Origin: Bacillota bacterium
GTDB taxonomy: Bacteria > Bacillota > Clostridia > Christensenellales > Aristaeellaceae
Assembly: GCA_023458835.1 (NCBI GenBank)
Contig: JAEWWY010000087.1
Location: 1-11,457 of the forward strand
DNA: 11,457 nucleotides
Direction of reading: 5' to 3'
Shown here: one piece after another, positions 1 to 5,906 of the stretch
Numbering within the stretch: position 1 is the stretch's first letter
How the letters are laid out: every line of letters begins with the position of its first letter
Made by a program: the position numbers and the translations under genes
The notes under the pieces: model-generated
Told to the model about the DNA's origin: nothing
Databases searched by the model: none
The model's input: only the letters and a program-made list of their open reading frames with translations

Positions 1-81
1 CTTGACTACCGCACAGTATACGCCTTCTTCATCATATGTGGTGCAAGGCACCAGTGCAACGCTGCTTATCTCTTTCTTCAA
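1..81 (-). CDS. DUF362 domain-containing protein, N-terminal fragment
   Basis: Only the first 27 codons are in the window; the gene continues past the left edge. From the chosen TTG start (81..79) the protein reads (M)KKEISSVALVPCTTYDEE and continues GVYCAVVK. This matches the usual opening of DUF362 proteins, where a short beta strand 'VALVxC' is followed by 'YDxExVxxAVxK'. The family is uncharacterised and is often fused to ferredoxin-type 4Fe-4S domains; whether that holds here cannot be seen. The TTG start is preferred because GGGGGAG lies 8 bases upstream; an in-frame ATG at 102..100 would add seven residues but has only a weak AAGG very close to it. The gene diverges from the PHP-domain gene. 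The family call rests on a short stretch. Confidence 0.6.
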   Translation of the reverse strand, partial: MKKEISSVALVPCTTYDEEGVYCAVVK

Positions 82-114
82 TCGTTTCTCTCCCCCGCGC
101 ATTTACCTTATCGT

Positions 115-130
115 AAGGCGGATCCGCCTT
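115..130. promoter_or_regulatory. Perfect 16-base palindrome, candidate operator between divergent genes
   Basis: AAGGCGGATCCGCCTT is its own reverse complement. It lies between the DUF362 start and a minus-strand extended -10 element (TGC-TAAAAT, with TAAAAT at 141..136), so it would cover the start of the DUF362 transcript. A second, smaller inverted repeat CCTTA-TCG-TAAGG (106-118) overlaps its left edge. It may be an operator or a 5'-leader hairpin. No regulator is identified. Confidence 0.4.
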
Positions 131-182
131 CAAGTATTTTAGCATAATTCCTTGCTGCTTGCTATGCATTGCATGGAGATTG

Positions 183-191
183 TGATACAAT
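183..191 (+). promoter_or_regulatory. Extended -10 promoter of the PHP-MATE pair
   Basis: TGA-TACAAT (183-191) is an extended -10 element with five of six matches to TATAAT. No good -35 hexamer stands 17 bases upstream, which fits an extended -10 promoter. A start near 198 gives a leader of about 30 bases before the PHP-gene ATG at 230, ending in the strong ribosome binding site AAGGAGG (218-224). Immediately upstream is the inverted repeat ATGCA-T-TGCAT (164-174). Confidence 0.5.
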
Positions 192-229
192 CCATGTGGT
201 ACTTACAAGAACCTTACAAGGAGGCCGCC

Positions 230-1156
230 ATGATCCGCCAAGCCGCATTTTCTGGGCAGCGCCCGCTTCTAAAGGGTAATTTGCATACTCATACCACCCG
301 GTCTGACGGGAGGGGTACTCCGGAAGAGGTTGTTCTCAAGTATATTGCCCACGGCTATGATTTTCTGGCCCTCACTGATCACAGATTATATAATTACCGC
401 AATCCTGTTCCCGGCAGTCCGATCACCATCCTGCCAGGCATGGAGATGGACCGGTGGATGGAAGGCGCCGGTGTCCATTGCTTCCATTCCGTTTGCCTGG
501 GGCCCTTGCGGGAGGAGGGCAACGGTTTTGAACAGGATCAGGCTTTTGAAAGCGGTGCGGTAAAGGACCAGTGGGAGTATCAGAAAGTGCTGGACATGGT
601 CCATGCGGGCGGCAACATTACTCTGTACTGCCATCCCCAATGGAGCGGCACCCCGGCCAGGGAATTTGAACATCTGCAAGGCAATTTTGCGCTGGAGATT
701 TTCAATACCGGCTGCGCATTGGAAAATGAAATGGACATGGACGCCGCCTATTGGGATGAATTGCTGATACAGGGAAAAAGGATCTTCGGCGCCGCGGTGG
801 ATGATGGCCATGAGATGGAGCATCACTGCCATGGTTGGGTCATGGTCAATGGGGAAAATACGGTGAATGGTATTTTGAAAGCGCTGACGGAAGGCGCATT
901 CTATTCCTCCTGTGGCCCTGAGATCCATGACTTTTATGTAAGGGATGGCGTGGCCGTCCTGGAATGCTCCCCCTGTGACCGTGTGTTATTCATTTATGGC
1001 CGTGAGCCCAACAGAATCGTTCGTTCCGGGAAGGGCCTCCTCACCCGGGCTGAATTTCAAGTCCCTCCCCACTATGAGTATCTCCGCGCCACGCTGGTAG
1101 ACAGCCAGGGCCGCCGGGCATGGACGAACCCCATTTTTCTGCATGAACATCATTGA
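230..1156 (+). CDS. PHP-domain metal-dependent phosphoesterase
   Basis: This 308-residue cytoplasmic protein has a PHP (polymerase and histidinol phosphatase) fold, which binds two or three metal ions and hydrolyses phosphoesters; the substrate here is unknown. The metal-ligand motifs are visible: HTHTTRSD (H19, H21, D26), TDH (D50-H51), E72 in PGMEMD, H86 in HCFH, H135 in YCHP and DDGH at 191-194. The C-terminal part, from about residue 230, looks like the small beta-rich tail seen in stand-alone PHP proteins. The ATG at 230 is chosen because AAGGAGG lies 5 bases upstream; an in-frame ATG at 152 would lie upstream of the promoter. The MATE transporter follows after 42 bases and is probably cotranscribed. 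It resembles the YciV/trpH type only through the PHP core, so no symbol is given. Confidence 0.88.
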   Translation: MIRQAAFSGQRPLLKGNLHTHTTRSDGRGTPEEVVLKYIAHGYDFLALTDHRLYNYRNPVPGSPITILPGMEMDRWMEGAGVHCFHSVCLGPLREEGNGFEQDQAFESGAVKDQWEYQKVLDMVHAGGNITLYCHPQWSGTPAREFEHLQGNFALEIFNTGCALENEMDMDAAYWDELLIQGKRIFGAAVDDGHEMEHHCHGWVMVNGENTVNGILKALTEGAFYSSCGPEIHDFYVRDGVAVLECSPCDRVLFIYGREPNRIVRSGKGLLTRAEFQVPPHYEYLRATLVDSQGRRAWTNPIFLHEHH

Positions 1157-1198
1157 TTGCTGTGTATGACCTCAATTTATTGATAAAGAAGAATCTTC

Positions 1199-2569
1199 AT
1201 GCGATTATTTTCAAGCGACCGGGCAGATGGCCGTTCCATGCTTTTCTCCGGCGAGGAACTGCGCAGGCTGATGCTTCCCCTGCTGCTGGAACAGATGCTT
1301 GTTGTAGTCATGAGCATTGTCAACTCCATGATGGTATCCTCCGTGGGTGAGGCTGCCGTGTCGGCCATTTCCCTGGTGGACAGCATCAACATCCTGTTGA
1401 TCAATGTATTTGCCGCCCTGGCTACAGGCGGCGCGGTAGTAACTGCCCAATATCTTGGCCGCAGGGAATCGGACATGGCAGGCAAGGCGGCAAAGCAGCT
1501 TTTGTATGTCATGCTGGCGGTATCGATGCTGATCAGCGGGCTGTCCCTGGTATTTTACCGCGGCCTGCTTGCGGCGGTCTTCCCCGGGGTAGAAACAGCC
1601 GTGATGGACTATTCCCGGACATATTTTCTCATTATTCTTTTCAGCTTTCCCTTCCTCTCCGTTTTCAACGGAGGTTCCGCCCTTCTGCGGGCGGTGGGCA
1701 ACTCCAAGGCCTCCCTGAACACCACGCTTCTGATCAACCTGTTCAATGTGGCCGGCAATGCGCTGCTGATCTATATTTTCCGCCTGGGGGTCGCGGGAGC
1801 CGCCATCTCGGCGCTTGCAGCCAGAATCATGGGATCGGTGATCATGCTGCATTTGCTGAAGGATCCCCATCATCCGTTGCTGCGCATCCCCTCTCTTCGG
1901 AAGTTTGAGTGGGATGGCACTATGGTGAAGCGGATCCTGGGCATAGGCATTCCCAATGGGCTGGAAAACAGTTTGTTTCAGCTTGGTAAAATCCTTTTGC
2001 AAAGCCTTGTATCTTCTCTTGGCGGCGCAGCCATCGCCGCCAATGCCGTGGCAAGCAACCTGTCGGGATTTCAAACCATTCCCGGCTCCGCCGTAAGCCT
2101 GGCATTGATCACGGTAGTGGGTCGGTGCGCGGGCGCCGGGGAGTATGGTCAAGCAAAGCATTATGTCAAAAAGCTGATGGGCTTTTCTTATATGACCATG
2201 GCGCTGCTGGTTGGCGTGATCCTGCTCGCTTGCCCCTATGTCATTCAAAGCTATGAGCTAAGCCCTGAAACGGCGGGAATCGTCCGACAGCTCATCCTGG
2301 TATATACCATCGTCTGCGCATTCTTTTGGTCCGCCTCCTTTGCGCTGCCCAACGCCTTGAGGGCCGCAGGCGATGTACGTTTTACCATGATCGTTTCCGC
2401 CCTATCCATGCTGATATTCCGCATAGGCTTCAGCTATCTGCTGGTGCAAAGCTTCGGCATGGGGGTAATGGGCGTATGGATCGCCATGATGATCGACTGG
2501 TTCGCCCGTTCAACAGCCTTCTTTGCGCGGTATAAATCCGGCCGCTGGGAGCGGAGGAAGGTGCTATAA
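1199..2569 (+). CDS. MATE family efflux transporter
   Basis: A 456-residue inner-membrane protein of the multidrug and toxic compound extrusion family (Na+- or H+-coupled drug antiport), at the usual MATE length for about 12 membrane helices. The internal duplication is visible. The first half starts near residue 19 (EELRRLMLPLLLEQ) and carries GGAVVTAQYLGRR near 77-89. The second half starts near 242 (MVKRILGIGIPNGLENSLF) and carries the matching segment SLALITVVGRCAGAG. The start at 1199 is preceded only by a weak AAAGAAG; an in-frame ATG at codon 14 (MLFSGEE) is a possible alternative. It follows the PHP gene without its own visible promoter. No T-run terminator is seen on the plus strand after it, and it converges on ogt with 48 bases between the stop codons. 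The substrate cannot be read from the sequence. Confidence 0.93.
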   Translation: MRLFSSDRADGRSMLFSGEELRRLMLPLLLEQMLVVVMSIVNSMMVSSVGEAAVSAISLVDSINILLINVFAALATGGAVVTAQYLGRRESDMAGKAAKQLLYVMLAVSMLISGLSLVFYRGLLAAVFPGVETAVMDYSRTYFLIILFSFPFLSVFNGGSALLRAVGNSKASLNTTLLINLFNVAGNALLIYIFRLGVAGAAISALAARIMGSVIMLHLLKDPHHPLLRIPSLRKFEWDGTMVKRILGIGIPNGLENSLFQLGKILLQSLVSSLGGAAIAANAVASNLSGFQTIPGSAVSLALITVVGRCAGAGEYGQAKHYVKKLMGFSYMTMALLVGVILLACPYVIQSYELSPETAGIVRQLILVYTIVCAFFWSASFALPNALRAAGDVRFTMIVSALSMLIFRIGFSYLLVQSFGMGVMGVWIAMMIDWFARSTAFFARYKSGRWERRKVL

Positions 2570-2575
2570 GGCCAA

Positions 2576-2611
2576 TAAAAAGGCGCTTGGATCCCCTTCA
2601 TCCAAACGCCT
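2576..2611 (-). terminator. Rho-independent terminator of ogt
   Basis: Read on the minus strand, a 12-base arm (2611-2600) pairs with 2592-2581 around a 7-base loop, with a single U-G wobble. A TTTTT-ATT tail follows directly, ending near 2576. It begins 7 bases after the ogt stop codon. On the plus strand the same hairpin contains a C-A mismatch and lacks a T-run, so it serves ogt rather than the MATE gene. Confidence 0.85.
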
Positions 2612-2617
2612 ATGGGT

Positions 2618-3085
2618 TCATGCTTTTCCTTTTTCCAGCGCCAGCAGCTTTTCCTTTATGGGAAGGCCGCCGCCATATCCTACCAGGCTGCCGTCGGCAC
2701 CGATCACCCTGTGGCAGGGAATGATCACCGGGATGGGATTGCGGTTGTTGGCCATTCCAACAGCTCTGGCCGCCCCGGGCCTGCCAATATCCTTGGCCAG
2801 TTTCCCGTAGGAGGATGTTTTCCCATAGGGGATTTTTGTCAGCGCCTCCCACACCTGTTTTTGAAAAGCCGTGCCCTCCGGCGCAAGCGGCACGTCAAAA
2901 ACCGTCCGCTTGCCTTGCAGGTATTCCCGCAATTGCTCCGCCGCTTTTTTCAGCGCATCGGTTTCCTTCCGCTGCAACTCAAGCGGAATATACTCCTCCG
3001 GAAAAAACAGGTTCGTTACCCTTCCGCTCTCTTCGGCAATGGCTACCTGGCCCAAAACCGTATCGTACATCCACACATGCTTCAT
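2618..3085 (-). CDS. ogt: Methylated-DNA--[protein]-cysteine S-methyltransferase
   Basis: This 155-residue suicide repair protein transfers the alkyl group from O6-alkylguanine in DNA to its own cysteine. The active-site motif PCHRV is at 123-127 with nucleophile C124. The helix-turn-helix that inserts into the minor groove is around SYGKLAKDIG (92-101), with the finger arginine R107 in AARAVG and the conserved MANNRNP following it. The small N-terminal ribonuclease-like domain covers about 1-70. The ATG at 3085 is preferred because AAAGGAG lies 7 bases upstream; an earlier in-frame ATG at 3103 would sit before that site. The gene has its own promoter (3116-3144) and terminator. An upstream 83-residue gene lies on the same strand. 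No Ada-type N-terminal zinc domain is present, so this is a stand-alone Ogt/MGMT enzyme. Confidence 0.95.
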   Translation of the reverse strand: MKHVWMYDTVLGQVAIAEESGRVTNLFFPEEYIPLELQRKETDALKKAAEQLREYLQGKRTVFDVPLAPEGTAFQKQVWEALTKIPYGKTSSYGKLAKDIGRPGAARAVGMANNRNPIPVIIPCHRVIGADGSLVGYGGGLPIKEKLLALEKGKA

Positions 3086-3115
3086 GGAAACGCTCCTTTG
3101 CAATACGCTGGCATC

Positions 3116-3144
3116 ATTATATCAGAAAAAGAAACTGTTGAAAA
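3116..3144 (-). promoter_or_regulatory. Promoter of ogt
   Basis: On the minus strand a perfect TATAAT (3121-3116) is preceded by TG one base away, making an extended -10. A 17-base spacer separates it from TTTTCA (3144-3139), four of six matches to TTGACA. The start would fall near 3109, giving a leader of about 25 bases to the ogt ATG. No GAAC-N4-GTTC site lies nearby, so ogt shows no sign of direct LexA control. Confidence 0.7.
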
Positions 3145-3396
3145 TCAGGGATGCTTTTGCTCTACGAACCACCGGGTGCCCGCCTGATACAAGTAAGTCA
3201 CGCGGCTGCCGATGCGCACCGTATACCGCATGCCGGCTCCATTCGCTGCGAGGCTTACACCGGGACGGACATCCAGCACGCCTTGAACGGAATAGCGTAC
3301 GCCGTCATTCCAGATGACACAGGTAGGATGCACCGAGCCATCCTCCGAAAACCAGGCCTCTACCCGGACATAAGTCTTCTTTCCATCCTCCGCCAT
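3145..3396 (-). CDS. Small conserved-looking protein of unknown function (83 residues)
   Basis: I do not recognise a named family with certainty. The 83 residues look like a real small beta-rich protein: after a short charged start (MAEDGKKTYVRVEAWFSEDG), strands alternate with turns, including VIWNDGVRYSV, VLDVRPGVSLAANGAG, MRYTVRIGSRVTYLYQAG and the ending TRWFVEQKHP. It has no signal peptide, membrane segment or cysteine cluster; the only cysteine is in TCVIW. I have a general recollection of similar short clostridial proteins containing 'GxxxRYTVRI...TYLF...RWFVE', but no function is known to me. It has its own promoter (3432-3460). Its stop codon lies about 60 bases before the ogt start, and ogt has a separate promoter, so read-through into ogt is possible but not needed. 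The only upstream in-frame start is the ATG at 3396, with a weak AAGG-type site. Confidence 0.65.
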   Translation of the reverse strand: MAEDGKKTYVRVEAWFSEDGSVHPTCVIWNDGVRYSVQGVLDVRPGVSLAANGAGMRYTVRIGSRVTYLYQAGTRWFVEQKHP

Positions 3397-3431
3397 ACCT
3401 TTACCTTGTCCCGCAAGATGCTTTCCACAAG

Positions 3432-3460
3432 ATTATAGCAAGCAAACGTTCCCTTATAAA
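3432..3460 (-). promoter_or_regulatory. Promoter of the 83-residue gene
   Basis: The minus strand has a perfect TATAAT (3437-3432), a 17-base spacer and TTTATA (3460-3455), four of six matches to TTGACA. The spacer contains GAACGTTTGCTT, which has one LexA half-site (GAAC) but a poor second half, so SOS control is not claimed. The ATG lies about 35 bases downstream of the -10 element. Confidence 0.6.
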
Positions 3461-3479
3461 GGGCAAAATGTGTGCAGAT

Positions 3480-3516
3480 AAAGTGAAGGTGCCGGCAATG
3501 CCGGCACCTTCACTTT
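3480..3516 (-). terminator. Rho-independent terminator after the AraC-type gene
   Basis: A perfect 17-base-pair stem (3480-3496 with 3500-3516) closes a 3-base loop just after the stop codon of the AraC-type gene. The arms end in AAA/TTT. On the minus strand the T-run is only three bases, and on the plus strand it is five (3514-3518). The position right after a minus-strand gene suggests it ends that transcript, and it also insulates the downstream promoter of the 83-residue gene. Confidence 0.75.
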
Positions 3517-3519
3517 TTA

Positions 3520-5034
3520 CTAAACCTTTTCCAGCATGGTCAGGATATGCTCACAAGCCATATGCTCATGCTGCTTTGCCTTTTTTATGAGCGCTACGAT
3601 CTGCTTGCGTACCTCCGGTTGAGCCAATGTACGGATGTTCTGTTCATTTTGCTCGAAACCGCCCTTTACTTTATACATTTCCATCATGCATCCTGCCGCT
3701 TCCTGGAATTGCTGGGCTGTTTTCAGGCACAGTTCCTTTATCTCGGGATGCTTTTCCCCCATCTTCTGAAGCCAGCAGGCCGCGTGGTAACGCCCTTCTC
3801 CCACCATCACCTGGGCATCTGTCTGGCACATGGCGCGTTCGAACAGTAAGGGCAGGACCGCATTTTCCGGAAACTCCCTATCGTTCCCGATGGCATCTGC
3901 CCATGCATCATACGCTGCCTGACCTCCGGCGTAGATGCATTTCTCCGAGGTACCGGGATCATAAACAGCGATTCGTTCCTTCGTCAGCACCTCCATGGCG
4001 TTTTCGAGCAGTTCCTTGATAGAGGCAGGCTCTCCCGCCTCCTCATCGATTGCCATTAAAAGGCTGGTGCACTCGTTTTCCCACCAGGCATGGGCGATGA
4101 AATAACCGCATTCATGCGTTTCTCTTTCCCGGTCATATTCGGGGTTGCCCTGGAAAAAATTCCAGCCCAGCAGCGTTTCTCCATGATCTGCGTATCCGGT
4201 AAGGATACAGGCCTCCGGAGGCCCGATGATGCCCAGCGCGATCACCGGCCGGCCCCGGCCGATTTCTTCGCGGATGAAGGCCATGAATTGCTCCTTGCCG
4301 CTTCCCTCCCGCGCCAACATCCGCACTTTGCGCCCCACCGCCTGAAAGGAACGGCGGAAGGCCTCCAATGGGTCCCCGTAGATATTTCGAATATCCACGT
4401 TCCCGCCATCCCATCTGTCTACATTCCAGCGCAGCCTGAACGCCGCGCCGCTGGCCGCCATCAGGCTGGAATAGTCCGCCTGCTGGCCCATGTAGTTCAG
4501 GCAGGCTTTCAGGCAAGAGGGAAACGGTGTGCACTCCTCATAGGAGTATTCCACTTTCGGCACGCCGTACAATATGCAGCTTCCCGCCGCTTTTTCCATG
4601 TCTTTCATCATTTTTTCCGCCTCCGTATCACAGCTTGCAGGCCATTTCAGCCCATCCGGCAATATGGCCGGGCCATATGTGCCTGCCGCCAGTTTTTTGC
4701 GCCCTACAGGAATATCGGCTTTTCGAAAAAGGCTTGGAACGACGCCCGTTTCTCTGCGGAATACCCGGGAAAATGTATCATAGGCATCAAAACCGTATTC
4801 TCCCGCGATATCTGTCAGATTCTTCTCAGTATGCTTGATGTCAAAAGCAGCGTGGGCTACCCGCCTGGACAGCTCATACCTGCCCAGCGTCATCCTGGTG
4901 CATTCCCTGAATACTTCCCTCAGGTGACGATAGGAAAAACCCGTGGCACGCTCCAAAAGCTGCAGGTCCAATCCATCCCTGACGCGCCGCTCAATGAACG
5001 TAACCACTGCTGCAATGCACAGCGAATAATCCAT
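3520..5034 (-). CDS. AraC-family regulator fused to a BtrH/C39-like domain
   Basis: A 504-residue probable one-component transcription regulator. Residues 1-105 form the double helix-turn-helix of the AraC family: the first HTH is around LQLLERATGFSYRHLREVFR, and the second is around LTDIAGEYGFDAYDTFSRVF, followed by RRETGVVPSLFR. Unlike most AraC proteins, the DNA-binding domain is N-terminal. After a linker, residues 155-330 resemble the BtrH N-terminal/cysteine-peptidase-C39-like fold: ECTPFPSCLKACLNYMG carries C174 in the nucleophile position, followed by AAFRLRW, and GYADHGETLLGWNFF carries a candidate catalytic histidine H284. Residues 335-504 are helical and uncharacterised. Whether the domain is an active peptidase or acyltransferase or only a ligand sensor cannot be told. 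The ATG at 5034 has AGGAG 9 bases upstream. The gene has its own promoter and a palindrome at 5058-5071, suggesting autoregulation. No target gene is evident. Confidence 0.85.
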   Translation of the reverse strand: MDYSLCIAAVVTFIERRVRDGLDLQLLERATGFSYRHLREVFRECTRMTLGRYELSRRVAHAAFDIKHTEKNLTDIAGEYGFDAYDTFSRVFRRETGVVPSLFRKADIPVGRKKLAAGTYGPAILPDGLKWPASCDTEAEKMMKDMEKAAGSCILYGVPKVEYSYEECTPFPSCLKACLNYMGQQADYSSLMAASGAAFRLRWNVDRWDGGNVDIRNIYGDPLEAFRRSFQAVGRKVRMLAREGSGKEQFMAFIREEIGRGRPVIALGIIGPPEACILTGYADHGETLLGWNFFQGNPEYDRERETHECGYFIAHAWWENECTSLLMAIDEEAGEPASIKELLENAMEVLTKERIAVYDPGTSEKCIYAGGQAAYDAWADAIGNDREFPENAVLPLLFERAMCQTDAQVMVGEGRYHAACWLQKMGEKHPEIKELCLKTAQQFQEAAGCMMEMYKVKGGFEQNEQNIRTLAQPEVRKQIVALIKKAKQHEHMACEHILTMLEKV

Positions 5035-5057
5035 AGCCTTTTTCTCCTGTCATGCCT

Positions 5058-5082
5058 TGCTTCCGGAAGCAGCTTCATTATA
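5058..5082 (-). promoter_or_regulatory. Promoter and 14-base palindrome upstream of the AraC-type gene
   Basis: The minus strand has a perfect TATAAT (5082-5077) with no convincing -35 hexamer, which is common for promoters that need an activator. Five bases downstream, TGCTTCCGGAAGCA (5071-5058) is a perfect palindrome covering the expected transcription start. This is a good operator candidate for the protein encoded just downstream. AraC proteins more often use direct repeats, so another regulator could also bind here. Confidence 0.5.
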
Positions 5083-5132
5083 AACAATAAAAAGGCGGCA
5101 TGCTCGACTTTTTTGACCTTGTTTGAGAGCTG

Positions 5133-5906
5133 CTACAGCAGATCCCGCATCTCGGTCATGTTCTCCCAGTAGCGCTTGGGCATATGTGTCATGCGGCATT
5201 TGGGATTGTATCTGTCTTCAATGGCAATGGTCTTATAAAACTGCCGCCATAGGGTGCGGTAGCGTTCCTCGGTTTCGGACGCTTCGGGAAGCATTGCTTC
5301 CGTAAGCTGCACAAGCTCCATATTTCCATCCTGATAATAAAGCGCCGCCTTGTGGGTCTTGTCGTAGATGGCGAATATCTCGTTATGGAAGCGGTCGGCA
5401 AAATGCCCGGCAATGAAAGGCAGAACAAAATTCTTGGGACTGATGGTAGCCACCAGCCTCCCATCACAGTCGGAAAAACGTACAAACCCCTTCAGCAAAT
5501 GCCCCTCCCGCAACAAATGGCGCTCCGCCTCCAAAAGCACAGCCACATCGGGATGGGCCAGCAGCTCTATCACCTTTGGTCCCTGGGAAAATGCCAATAA
5601 TGCAAAACGCAGCAGGGCGATTTCTTTTTCTGCCAGGCAACTGTAAAAAGCAGTCCTCATCAGTTCAAAGGCGCGCGGGGAAACCTTTTCCATCAGGGCA
5701 GCGCTTACCTTTTGCGCCTTCTCCATGTCTGTTTCCACACGCTTGCGGAAAAACAGCGCCATTTGCGCTTCCCCCTCCGCCTGGATGGCAAATGGCAGCT
5801 CATGGGTATACACGCTCTCATACACGCAGCAAAAAAGGCCGGGCAGGCTGCCGTCGTACAGGTATACCACATCACACGCCTTGGCTAATGGCCTTGCGCC
5901 AGGCAC
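5133..5906 (-). CDS. Radical-SAM-linked DNA metabolism protein, TIGR03915/DUF4130 type
   Basis: This 257-residue protein belongs to the family always found beside the TIGR03916 radical SAM protein and thought to act in DNA modification or repair; its biochemistry is unknown. Typical family segments are VVYLYDGSLPGLFCCVYESVY (about residues 13-33), GRLVATISPKNFVLPFIAGHFADRF, the strand pair IYDKTHKAALYY, and the C-terminal FYKTIAIEDRYNPKCRMTHMPKRYW. In other bacteria the domain is fused to a UdgX-type uracil-DNA glycosylase; no glycosylase domain is present here. The start is GTG at 5906, with GGAGGAGG 7 bases upstream inside the preceding gene; a later GTG at residue 13 is the alternative. 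The 22-base overlap with the radical SAM gene indicates translational coupling. No clear terminator follows the stop. Confidence 0.85.
   Translation of the reverse strand: MPGARPLAKACDVVYLYDGSLPGLFCCVYESVYTHELPFAIQAEGEAQMALFFRKRVETDMEKAQKVSAALMEKVSPRAFELMRTAFYSCLAEKEIALLRFALLAFSQGPKVIELLAHPDVAVLLEAERHLLREGHLLKGFVRFSDCDGRLVATISPKNFVLPFIAGHFADRFHNEIFAIYDKTHKAALYYQDGNMELVQLTEAMLPEASETEERYRTLWRQFYKTIAIEDRYNPKCRMTHMPKRYWENMTEMRDLL

Noticed and set aside
1211..2248. Long open frame opposite the MATE gene
   Set aside because: The translation is rich in Gln/His/Arg with no domain pattern, whereas the plus-strand frame is a clear MATE transporter. It is a shadow of GC-biased codons.
3438..3454. LexA site in the promoter of the 83-residue gene
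   Set aside because: GAACGTTTGCTT has only one intact half-site; the second half (GCTT) matches GTTC poorly.
2618..5034. AraC-type regulator close to ogt as a split Ada (AdaA/AdaB-like) adaptive-response system
   Set aside because: The AraC protein lacks the cysteine-rich zinc methyl-acceptor domain of Ada/AdaA and carries a BtrH-like domain instead. It is also separated from ogt by a strong terminator and another gene.
4090..5172. Long plus-strand open frame opposite the AraC-type gene
   Set aside because: It is antisense to a recognisable AraC domain, has no ribosome binding site, and the protein has no coherent fold pattern.
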